A stretch of 6,120 bases of DNA from Verrucomicrobiota bacterium (GTDB taxonomy: Bacteria > Verrucomicrobiota > Verrucomicrobiia > Opitutales > UBA953). Shown here piece after piece: positions 1 through 6,120 of the stretch. The stretch's first letter is position 1; each line of letters starts with the position of its first letter. Made by a program: the position numbers and the translations under genes. Location of the stretch: positions 1 through 6,120 of the forward strand of contig RFRI01000093.1 in assembly GCA_009924535.1 (NCBI GenBank), given 5' to 3'. A model generated the notes under the pieces. The model worked only from the letters and a program-made list of their open reading frames with translations. It was not told the DNA's origin and ran no database searches.

Positions 1-637
1 TGGCATCGGGCTCGTAGATGTAGTCCCACAGGCCTTCGGGCGCACCCATCTTCTCGCCGGAGAGCGGCAGGAGCTGTTCCATCACCGGCTCCTGCTTCAT
101 CGTGTTCAGGAACTTGGTGTAGAAGATGACGAGGCGGTCGAAGCGATCCGACGTGTAGCCGTCGAGCATCACCTTGACTGCGCCGACCAGCTTGTCCATG
201 TGAGGGGTATCACCGAGGCCGACCACGTGGGAGACCACGTTGGCCTTCAGGCGCTGCATGAAACCCAGGCCCTTGTTGCCGATCGCGCAGACCTCGAACT
301 GCTCGCCCTGGCCTTCCCATTCGCGCATCTTGGCGAGCGCCATGCGCAGCACGTTCGTGTTCAGGCCCCCGCAGAGGCCCTTGTCGGACGTGACCACGAT
401 GATGCCGACCCGCTTGACCGAATCGCGCTCGACCAGGAACGGATGCCGGTACTCCGGGTTGGCATGGCTCATGTGCGCGGCGACGTTGCGGATCTTCTCG
501 CCATAGGGCCGCGCCGCGCGCATGCGCTCCTGCGCCTTCCTCATTTTCGAGGCGGCAACCATCTCCATGGCCTTGGTGATCTTGCGCGTGTTTTGCACGC
601 TCTTGATCTTGGTGCGTATTTCCTTGCTGCCGGGCAT
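1..637 (-). CDS. atpG: F1Fo-ATP synthase gamma subunit, 3' end outside window
   Basis: This is the central rotor stalk of the F1 motor, which turns inside the alpha3beta3 ring and couples proton flow through Fo to ATP synthesis at the inner face of the cytoplasmic membrane. Reading from 637 leftwards gives 212 codons without a stop. The N-terminus has the family's long coiled-coil helix (KSVQNTRKITKAMEMVAASK, residues 12-31), and TSDKGLCGGLN lies at residues 83-93, the conserved gamma-subunit signature. Members are usually about 285-290 residues, so roughly the last 75, including the C-terminal rotor helix, lie outside the window. The ATG at 637 fits the family N-terminus (MPGSKEIRTKIK) and has a good ribosome binding site. 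It follows atpA by 32 nt, as in the standard atpBEFHAGDC order. Residue choices resemble Betaproteobacteria, judged from memory only. The identification itself is very secure. Confidence 0.97.
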   Translation of the reverse strand, partial: MPGSKEIRTKIKSVQNTRKITKAMEMVAASKMRKAQERMRAARPYGEKIRNVAAHMSHANPEYRHPFLVERDSVKRVGIIVVTSDKGLCGGLNTNVLRMALAKMREWEGQGEQFEVCAIGNKGLGFMQRLKANVVSHVVGLGDTPHMDKLVGAVKVMLDGYTSDRFDRLVIFYTKFLNTMKQEPVMEQLLPLSGEKMGAPEGLWDYIYEPDA

Positions 638-644
638 GGCAGGG

Positions 645-649
645 CCTCT
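645..649 (-). promoter_or_regulatory. Shine-Dalgarno site of atpG
   Basis: On the minus strand AGAGG sits 7 nt before the atpG ATG, inside the 32-nt gap after the atpA stop. It fixes the atpG start and shows that this segment uses conventional Shine-Dalgarno initiation, unlike the plus-strand genes further right. Confidence 0.75.
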
Positions 650-669
650 ATTTAGTACGAACCGAGGTC

Positions 670-1044
670 TTAATAAGACCCATTTTTCTTGAAGTCTTTC
701 ACCGCCTCGTGGAGCGCGGCTTCGTCGTCCTTGGACAGGTCCTTGGTGCTCTCGATCCGGTCGATGAGGGCGGCGTACTTGTCCTTGATGTAGGCCTGCA
801 TGGCTTTCTCGCAAGCCAGGGCCTTCTTCACGTCCACGTCGTCGAAGTAGCCGTTGTTGACGCCGAAGAGCACCAGCGCCATCTGCCAGACCTGCAGCGG
901 CTCGTACTGCGGCTGCTTCATCAGTTCGGTGACGAGGCGGCCACGCTCGAGCTGCTTGCGGGTGGCTTCGTCGAGGTCCGAGGCGAACTGCGCGAAGGCC
1001 GCGAGTTCACGGTACTGCGCGAGCGCGAGACGCACGCCGCCGCC
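670..1044 (-). CDS. atpA: F1Fo-ATP synthase alpha subunit, C-terminal ~124 residues only
   Basis: The alpha subunit is the non-catalytic nucleotide-binding subunit of the F1 hexamer. Only its C-terminal helical domain is present. It begins at GGGVRLALAQYRELAAFAQF, continues through the conserved ASDLDEATRKQLERG and PLQVWQMAL stretches, and ends in ESTKDLSKDDEA...FKKNGSY with a TAA at 672-670. A full alpha subunit is about 510 residues, so the N-terminal beta-barrel, the Walker motifs and the SxSRVGG arginine-finger segment that should immediately precede GGGVRL are all absent. The frame stays open to 1134, but the residues encoded there (for example RTSVGILGDEIRE) are not alpha-subunit sequence. 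They are the antisense of the neighbouring plus-strand gene. The break is internal to a conserved, normally essential gene, so it is best read as an assembly join. As it stands the gene could not give a working subunit. Confidence 0.95.
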   Translation of the reverse strand, partial: GGGVRLALAQYRELAAFAQFASDLDEATRKQLERGRLVTELMKQPQYEPLQVWQMALVLFGVNNGYFDDVDVKKALACEKAMQAYIKDKYAALIDRIESTKDLSKDDEAALHEAVKDFKKNGSY

Positions 1045-1048
1045 GGCC
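1036..1048. other. Sequence junction: atpA joined to an unrelated plus-strand gene
   Basis: To the left, minus-strand alpha-subunit homology is uninterrupted up to GGGV. To the right it stops within a codon or two, and a convincing plus-strand coding sequence is already under way with no start codon. The join lies in a GCCGCCGCC run (1036-1044), a low-complexity spot where two high-GC sequences could share a few bases. I see no terminal inverted repeat, integrase, tRNA or target duplication next to it. An assembly or library chimera explains it best. A real rearrangement is possible but would destroy atpA. Confidence 0.8.
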
Positions 1049-3675
1049 AACGCATTGATAATCTCCGCGCCCAGGCAGTCCTCGCGAATCTCATCGCCGA
1101 GAATCCCGACGCTGGTTCTGAGCCTTGGAGCCAAATCCTCACCTTGATGGCCGAATCTTGGATGACTGAGGTGGAGAATTCTTTCAGTCGTCAGGCGGGC
1201 GTCCCTCGCCGCGGCGGCAATTCCCGCAATGGCTCGAGCGAAATCGATCCGGAGGAGATGCTGCTACTCGCCCCCGCTGGCAAGTGGCACGCGGCGCTGC
1301 CGTCGGACCTCCGCGACCGTTTTGACGCCAGCCTCGCCCGCGCCATCATCGTGAGCGCTAATTTCGAACTGGCCGCCGACCGCATCGTCGAGCTGGCCCG
1401 CCGTCACCCGGCCGCCGGCGTGGCCCTCGCCGAAGACTTCCTACTCGCCTGGGGTCAGGCGCATAATCCGCAGCTCCCGCAGGAACTGCGCACCCGTTAC
1501 GGCCTGCCCGAGGATGCCCGCATTCCGATCACCCCGGTGATGATGGAGCGCAACATCGACTCGCTCGCCCGCATGATGGAGGTCTTCCGCAAGGCGGGCG
1601 TCGCCCCGCGCGACGAGAGCAAGGTGGTCAACGCCTTCGATCTGGCCTATAGCAACGCCGAGGCCTACCGCGATTCGCATATCGCACGCGTCTTCGGTCC
1701 AACGGCTAAGATGGACGAGCCCCTATTCTTCCTCCTCGCTCAGAAGATGCACTCCAACCTCGGCGACCGCTGGCGCCGCACCGACATCCAGCGTGGTGCG
1801 CTCACTCGTCGCAATGAAGCGCAGACTTACGCGATGGCCGAAGCCGGTTATGCTTCCTTGCTGAAGATGATCGACGAGTGGCAGGCGGGACGGCCCGATG
1901 CCTATAAGGCCATCTTGCTCGGCGCGGTCGTGCTCAGCGATTGGGCGGACTTCGAGAGTTTTCAGGACCTGACACCGCTCGAGCCGGCCAAGCGACTCGT
2001 CGCGTCGAAGGAAAAAACACTACAGTCGCAGGACTATTTCCAGCGCTCCGCCGAGGCCTATGGCCGTCAGGTCGTCCGCCTTCAGGCCAATGAACTCACC
2101 ATCGACCCTTACCTGAGCTGGTTTAATTCCGTGCTCGGCATCGGTAGCACTGGTCAGGTCAATCTCGCCAAGCCGATGAATCGAGCCGCCCTTGGCCGCA
2201 TCCGCGCCGCCATCCTCGCTCTGCCTGGGAAGCTGGCGCCCACCCACATGAGTCAGCTCGCGAAGACGCTTAACGCCCGCCTCAACGATACCAACAACCC
2301 GATGCACGAGGACCTAAAATATCGCTACCTCGCCAGCACGCTGGTCGTGACCAAGGACGACCCGTTCTCCCTCGGACTCAAGAAGCGCTCAGACTACCTT
2401 GACGAGCTGCTGGGCGAGATCCGCGTCCAGACGCGCGTCGACGGCCCCAATACCGTCGGCGTCAACCAGGAGTTCGGCATTATCGTGAGCGTTTTGCACA
2501 CCGAGGCCATGGGCCGCGTGGCCAGGTTCGGACAGTATCTCAGCAATGACGCTATCGCCGTGGCCGCCAAGACGAAGCGCCGCGGCCCGCAGGTGGCCAA
2601 GGGCCCTGACCCGCAAGGCCCTCGCGACGAGTTCGAGCAGAAGCTCACCGAAGGGCTCTCGCCGTTCTTCGACATCCGCTCAATCACCTTCGCCGCGCCG
2701 GACGTGAAGCCGCGTCCGACCGCCCGTCCGGGCTGGGAGGAGACTCCGCTCGCCTATGTGCTTGTCCGTGCCAAGGACGCCAGCGTCGACAAGATCCCGC
2801 CCGTGCAGATGGAGCTCCGCTTCATCGACCTCAGCGGCCCGGTGACTATCCCGGCCACTTCCGCCGAGACGTTGCTCAAAGTCGCCTCCGGCAAGCCGAC
2901 GCCTCGTCCCGCCGACAAGGTAGAGGTGACGCAGACCCTCGACACGCGCCAGTTTGCGATCAACGGCTCGCTGAGCTTGGAAGTGGCGGCGAGTGCCTCC
3001 GGACTCGTGCCGGAACTCGATGACCTGCTTGACCTCGCTCCGCTCGCCGCGTTTGCGAAGGTCCGTCAGGTCACGCCGATTGATCCGTTGATGGTGAGGG
3101 AACTCAACACGTGGGGAGAGAAGGTTGCCCCTCGCACTGAGCGCCGCTGGTCGATCACCCTCGATGGTGATGCCATCCGAGCGTCCGATAAGGCGACGGA
3201 CGTGCCGTTCCCGACGGTCAAGGCCGCGAACACTACCACCGTCTGGCGCACCTACCAGGACATTGATCCGGTCGTTCTCTCGAAGGCGTCCGTGCTGCTG
3301 GATCGTGTCAAGGTTGCCCAAGGTGCCGGCTACGTCCCGCCGGCCGCCGATGATTATTCCGCATACCTCTATGGTGGCCTCGCCGCCGTGGTGGCTTTCG
3401 TTGCCTGGCTGGTCTTCCGCAAGCGGGACACCGGTCCGCGCCCGCCGCGCGCCCGCGAGGTCTTCAAACTGCCTGCGACGATCGACGGTTTCGCGATTGT
3501 GGCCCTATTGCGTAAGCTCGGCACCAGCCCGCTGGTGAAGTTCAATGCCGCGCAGAAGGCCGAACTGCAGCAGGACATCGACCGGGTGCAGACCGGCTGC
3601 TTCGGCGGTACGGCCACGCTGTCGCCCGCCGACCTGAAGGCCCTCGCTGAAAAATGGCTCCGCCAACTCCGCTGA
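1045..3675 (+). CDS. Large uncharacterised single-pass membrane protein upstream of MoxR, 5' truncated
   Basis: I do not recognise a named family. The visible part has 876 residues. The first ~500 are Ala/Leu/Arg-rich and look alpha-helical. A basic, proline-containing linker follows near residues 509-528 (KTKRRGPQVAKGPDPQG). Residues ~545-770 look beta-rich with Thr/Val runs and repeated Pro. One hydrophobic segment, YLYGGLAAVVAFVAWLVF (3364-3417, residues 774-791), is followed by RKR and an ~85-residue soluble tail ending in KALAEKWLRQLR. By the positive-inside rule the tail should be cytoplasmic and the large N-terminal part outside. Coding character reaches the 1045 junction with no start before it. 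In-frame TTG 1144, ATG 1147 and ATG 1162 lack ribosome binding sites, so the native start is probably lost. The in-frame extension back to ATG 709 is only antisense atpA. It sits 37 nt before moxR. By context (BatD-like proteins also have a large exterior and a C-terminal anchor) it may be the envelope partner of the MoxR/DUF58 pair, but I cannot show homology. Confidence 0.75.
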   Translation, partial: GQRIDNLRAQAVLANLIAENPDAGSEPWSQILTLMAESWMTEVENSFSRQAGVPRRGGNSRNGSSEIDPEEMLLLAPAGKWHAALPSDLRDRFDASLARAIIVSANFELAADRIVELARRHPAAGVALAEDFLLAWGQAHNPQLPQELRTRYGLPEDARIPITPVMMERNIDSLARMMEVFRKAGVAPRDESKVVNAFDLAYSNAEAYRDSHIARVFGPTAKMDEPLFFLLAQKMHSNLGDRWRRTDIQRGALTRRNEAQTYAMAEAGYASLLKMIDEWQAGRPDAYKAILLGAVVLSDWADFESFQDLTPLEPAKRLVASKEKTLQSQDYFQRSAEAYGRQVVRLQANELTIDPYLSWFNSVLGIGSTGQVNLAKPMNRAALGRIRAAILALPGKLAPTHMSQLAKTLNARLNDTNNPMHEDLKYRYLASTLVVTKDDPFSLGLKKRSDYLDELLGEIRVQTRVDGPNTVGVNQEFGIIVSVLHTEAMGRVARFGQYLSNDAIAVAAKTKRRGPQVAKGPDPQGPRDEFEQKLTEGLSPFFDIRSITFAAPDVKPRPTARPGWEETPLAYVLVRAKDASVDKIPPVQMELRFIDLSGPVTIPATSAETLLKVASGKPTPRPADKVEVTQTLDTRQFAINGSLSLEVAASASGLVPELDDLLDLAPLAAFAKVRQVTPIDPLMVRELNTWGEKVAPRTERRWSITLDGDAIRASDKATDVPFPTVKAANTTTVWRTYQDIDPVVLSKASVLLDRVKVAQGAGYVPPAADDYSAYLYGGLAAVVAFVAWLVFRKRDTGPRPPRAREVFKLPATIDGFAIVALLRKLGTSPLVKFNAAQKAELQQDIDRVQTGCFGGTATLSPADLKALAEKWLRQLR

Positions 3676-3712
3676 TACAGACAACTCAACCCCTATCCCT
3701 ACCCCTTAAGAT
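3676..3712 (+). other. 37-nt C-rich gap before moxR without a clear ribosome binding site
   Basis: The gap holds a pyrimidine-rich stretch, CCCTATCCCTACCCCTTAAG (3691-3710), with the CCCTA unit twice. No GGAGG-like site is present, and only a weak AAG lies close to the ATG. There is no hairpin that would suggest a terminator, so moxR is probably cotranscribed with the gene before it and started by leaderless-like or S1-type recognition. Confidence 0.45.
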
Positions 3713-4708
3713 ATGAGCAACCATCCTAATCCTGCGGCCGTCCAGGCCGCCCACCAGTTCGTCGCCGATGTCCGTACGCGCGTCGGCAAGGTCGTCGTCG
3801 GCCAAGACGTCGTCGTCGAGCGCGTCATGATCGCGCTCCTCACCGGCGGCCACCTGCTCCTGCAGGGGATGCCCGGCTTGGCGAAGACGCTCCTCGTGAA
3901 CACGGTCGCGAAGGCCATCGCCTTGGACTTCCGTCGCATCCAGTTCACGGTCGACATGCTGCCGTCCGACATCGTCGGCTCCGAAGTCGTCGACCAGAAG
4001 ACGGGCGACTTCCGCATCCACCGCGGCCCGGTCTTCACTAACCTCCTCCTCGCCGACGAAATCAATCGCGCCGCGCCGAAGGTGCAGGGCGCGATGCTCG
4101 AAGCGATGCAGGAGCGCAAGGTCACCCTCGGTGGCCAGACCATGCGTCTGCCGACGCCGTTCCTCGTCATCGCGACACAGAACCCTGTCGAGCAGTCCGG
4201 CACCTTTGAACTGCCGGAAGCACAGCTCGACCGTTTCATGCTCCTCCATCGCCTGGGATATCCGGGTCGCGACGAAGAGCAGGACATCCTCCAGCGCCAG
4301 CTTGGCATGGGACTGCGCAAGGAAGAGGGTGGGGCCGTCCCGAAGACGGCCTTCGACATGATCGACGACTCTCCGGTCGGCACGAAGGGCGACCTCGTCG
4401 CCGCGATGGAAGCCGTCCAAGGCGTCCACGTGAGCGAGGTCTTCCTCCGCCACTCCGTTGAGCTCGTGCGTCGTACGCGCGAATCCAAGGACCTCGACTT
4501 CGGTTGCAGTCCTCGCGCCGGCTTGGCGCTCGTCAACGCCGCCCGCGCCCGCGCAGTCATCCGTAGCCGTGATTACGTTACCCCCGAAGATCTCTTCGAC
4601 CTTGCCGAAGACGTCGTCCTGCACCGTGTCCGCGTGAGCTACGAAGCCGCGGCCGCGGGCCAGACCAGCGCCAAGGTGCTGGAATCGATCCTCGCTGGAT
4701 TAGGCTGA
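3713..4708 (+). CDS. moxR: MoxR-family AAA+ ATPase
   Basis: This is a cytoplasmic AAA+ ATPase of the MoxR group, thought to act as a chaperone that remodels or activates von Willebrand A-domain and metal-containing partner proteins. The 331-residue length is typical and the gene is complete. Motifs appear in order: Walker A GMPGLAKT (52-59), the MoxR-typical QFTVDMLPSDIVG (77-89), Walker B LLLADE (111-116) followed by INRAAPKVQGAMLEAMQE, sensor 1 VIATQNP (152-158), EAQLDRF (169-175) carrying the arginine-finger position, and a sensor 2-type GCSPRA (264-269). No key residue is missing. An in-frame TAA at 3707 lies just before the ATG at 3713, so no longer N-terminus is possible. The stop at 4706-4708 is 4 nt before the DUF58 start, indicating translational coupling. 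Most MoxR genes neighbour a DUF58 gene, as here. The in vivo substrate cannot be told from sequence. Confidence 0.96.
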   Translation: MSNHPNPAAVQAAHQFVADVRTRVGKVVVGQDVVVERVMIALLTGGHLLLQGMPGLAKTLLVNTVAKAIALDFRRIQFTVDMLPSDIVGSEVVDQKTGDFRIHRGPVFTNLLLADEINRAAPKVQGAMLEAMQERKVTLGGQTMRLPTPFLVIATQNPVEQSGTFELPEAQLDRFMLLHRLGYPGRDEEQDILQRQLGMGLRKEEGGAVPKTAFDMIDDSPVGTKGDLVAAMEAVQGVHVSEVFLRHSVELVRRTRESKDLDFGCSPRAGLALVNAARARAVIRSRDYVTPEDLFDLAEDVVLHRVRVSYEAAAAGQTSAKVLESILAGLG

Positions 4709-4712
4709 ACCG

Positions 4713-5528
4713 ATGCTTCGTCCGCGGACATTGCCTCACGATCCGGTCGATAGCCGGCAGTTCGAAGTCGCCGTCCGGCGCCTCGCGAACAGCCTGGACT
4801 TCGGCCAGCGTGATTCCGTGTTCCACGGCGCCGGCCTGGAGTATGTCCAATCCCGTCCCTATGTCGCGGGCGACGCGGTCAAGTTCATCGACTGGAAGAT
4901 CTCGGCCCGCCTCGGCAAGCTGTACGTGAAGGAGTTCAAGGAGACCAAGCAGATCCCGCTTTACCTCCTGCTCGATACCTCGGCTTCGATGTGCGTTTCC
5001 TCGCAGCCGCTCAGCAAGTATGCCTGGGCGGTGCGCGTGGCCACCGGTATCGGCTTGGCCGCCCAATCCTCGGTCACGCCCGTCGGCCTGCTCGGTTGCG
5101 GTGCACGTGAGTTGCACATCCGGCCGACCCTTTCTCGTAATATCGTCATGGAGTGGGCGCATCAGCTGCGGCAGCACGATTTCACCGAGGTCACGTCCTT
5201 GTCGGCGCGGGCCCGCGAACTCGCCCCGTCATTGGCCAAGCGCACGACGGTCATCGTCCTGAGCGATTTGCACGACCCAGACGCCATCGCGGCCCTCCAG
5301 GTACTCTCTCAGCGGAACGATTGCATCGTGCTCCATTTCGAAGACCCCGCCGAGCAGGGCTTGCGCGGTTCGGGCATCATTCGCGGCGTCGAGGCCGAAT
5401 CCGGCCGCGGCTTCGTCGGCTTTGGTGGACGTCGCCAAGTCGACTCTTCCGGCTGGAAGGCCGAGCTCAGCCGCTTCGGCATCGATTACCTCCCTCTGCG
5501 CACCGACGAACCGATCCTCGGCAAGGCG
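4713..5528 (+). CDS. DUF58 protein with vWA-like MIDAS, last residues lost at junction
   Basis: About 272 residues of a DUF58-family protein. The family core PYVAGDAVKFIDWKISAR lies at residues 49-66 and VKEFKET at 72-78. A von Willebrand A-like metal site follows: DTSAS at 88-92 (the DxSxS of MIDAS) and IVLSDLHD at 181-188. The C-terminal part, FGIDYLPLRTDEPILGKA (255-272), matches the usual end of such proteins, which finish some 10-20 residues later, so only a short tail is missing. DUF58 proteins are found beside MoxR ATPases and are their presumed partners. No membrane segment is seen. An in-frame TAG at 4701 precedes the ATG at 4713, which fixes the start. The only possible ribosome binding site is a weak TTAGG at 4700-4704. 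The reading frame does not stop at 5528 but passes into TamB-like sequence, which I treat as a chimeric join, not a natural domain. Confidence 0.92.
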
Positions 5529-5560
5529 CACGCCGACATCACCCAGGCGCGATTGCGGTG
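5523..5560. other. Sequence junction: DUF58 gene joined in frame to tamB
   Basis: DUF58-type sequence is convincing through LGKA (ending 5528). From about ARLRWQR (5544 onward) the protein is TamB-like. The exact join within 5523-5560 cannot be fixed by eye. Glutamine codon use changes with it: the DUF58 part has 9 CAG to 3 CAA, while the four glutamines after the ambiguous zone are all CAA. TTG leucine codons, mostly as Leu-Arg TTGCGC or TTGCGG, also become more frequent. No mobile-element ends are visible. As on the left side, a chimeric assembly is the simplest reading. Confidence 0.7.
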
Positions 5561-6120
5561 GCAACGCGTCGGCGGCAAGGAAGATCTGATTCCGCTCGGC
5601 TCGGGCACCGTTCATCTCGAGGCCACGGCCGCAGGTTTGAACGGCGAATTGCGCATCAGCGCCGGCGAAGCCGGTCGCGCGGACGGCAGCTTGCGCACCG
5701 GCGCGCTCGGCGCCCGCTGGCGCGAAGCGCCGCTCACCGCCGCATTGCGCATCGACTCGAACGCGCTGGCCTTCGTGCATCTGTACGTGCCGGAAATCGA
5801 TCGCGCCGCCGGTCAATTGCGCGCCGACCTCGAGTTCGGCGGTTCACTCGGCGCGCCGCTCGTGAACGGCTCGATACGCGTCGAAAACGGCGAGCTCGAT
5901 CTCTATCAAGTGAATCTCGCGCTGCGCGGCGTGAACGCCGAAGCGCGCATGCTCGACAACGGTTTCAAATTCGCCGCCACCGGATCCGCCGGGGCGGGTC
6001 GCTTGAGCGCGGCCGGCGAACTCGTGTGGCGCAACCGTCTTCCCTACGGCCAATTGCGCATCACCGGCAACGATCTGAAATTGGTGGACGTGCCCGAAGC
6101 GCGCATTCACGCCACGCCGG
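5529..6120 (+). CDS. tamB: TamB translocation/assembly protein, internal fragment open at both ends
   Basis: TamB is an inner-membrane-anchored protein that spans the periplasm as a long beta-taco and, with the Omp85-type TamA, works in outer-membrane protein assembly and lipid transport. About 197 codons are present. They show the repeated amphipathic beta pattern of the family: short alternating strands with Gly/Asn turns, such as LRADLEFGGSLGAPLVNGSI and RVENGELDLYQVNLALRG, then GQLRITGNDLKLVDVPEARI near the window end. The last two resemble the start of the C-terminal TamB (DUF490) domain as I remember it, where 'GELDLYQVNLAL' and 'VDVPEARI' types of wording are characteristic. The N-terminal anchor and most of the preceding repeats are absent because of the left junction, and the C-terminus lies beyond 6120. 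Wording and codon use suggest a gammaproteobacterial or related source. Other AsmA-like proteins (for example YhdP) are a less likely alternative. Confidence 0.82.

Noticed and set aside
200..655. 151-codon plus-strand frame over atpG
   Set aside because: It is the antisense of a securely identified atpG, with His/Ala/Leu/Asp-rich low-complexity protein typical of a shadow frame.
2680..3321. 213-codon minus-strand frame opposite the large membrane-protein gene
   Set aside because: Arg/Gly/His-rich shadow with no motif. The plus strand has sensible protein sequence and a membrane segment.
3686..4624. 312-codon minus-strand frame opposite moxR
   Set aside because: Its codons mirror moxR in a GC-rich region and the protein is Asp/Glu/Arg/His-rich with no recognisable motif, while moxR has all AAA+ motifs.
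1036..5560. Middle block as a mobile element or genomic island inserted into atpA
   Set aside because: No transposase, integrase, inverted repeats, target duplication or tRNA is visible. The remainder of atpA does not reappear on the right, and the outer genes of the block are themselves truncated.
5229..5816. 195-codon minus-strand frame, and 5844-6110 minus
   Set aside because: Both are antisense to the DUF58 and TamB coding sequence, and the first crosses the junction, so neither can be a natural gene.
4713..6120. DUF58-TamB as a new secretion or assembly system
   Set aside because: The in-frame join lacks any signal or anchor between a cytosolic and a periplasmic domain, coincides with a codon-use change, and resembles the artefact-like break on the left.

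Overview
The window reads as three unrelated stretches of high-GC bacterial DNA joined end to end, most likely a chimeric assembly rather than one natural locus. The left part (1 to about 1044) is a proteobacterial F1Fo-ATP synthase operon fragment on the minus strand: the last ~124 codons of atpA, then the first 212 codons of atpG, in the usual A-then-G order. The protein sequences look betaproteobacterial to me. This is an impression from memory, not a search.

The middle part (about 1045 to about 5528) lies on the plus strand. It is a compact operon: a large uncharacterised protein with one membrane anchor near its C-terminus and a missing 5' end, a complete MoxR-type AAA+ ATPase (3713-4708), and a DUF58 protein with a von Willebrand A-like MIDAS motif (from 4713). 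Stop-to-start gaps are 37 and 4 nt. MoxR + DUF58 + membrane-anchored partners is a widespread envelope or chaperone-like module (compare the Bat operons). The large first gene plus the near absence of Shine-Dalgarno sites would suit Verrucomicrobia or Planctomycetes-like bacteria. That assignment is inference.

The right part (about 5529 to 6120) continues the DUF58 reading frame but its protein is unmistakably of a different kind. It is the beta-rich repeat region just before or at the start of the TamB C-terminal (DUF490) domain, probably from a gammaproteobacterium or relative. It runs off the window.

No mobile element, RNA gene, CRISPR array or convincing promoter was seen. The two junctions leave every gene they touch truncated (atpA, the large membrane-protein gene, the DUF58 gene, tamB). 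They also create two misleading long open frames on the plus strand: 709-3675, and 4713 to the window end. The most biologically interesting element is the uncharacterised membrane protein that heads the MoxR/DUF58 operon.
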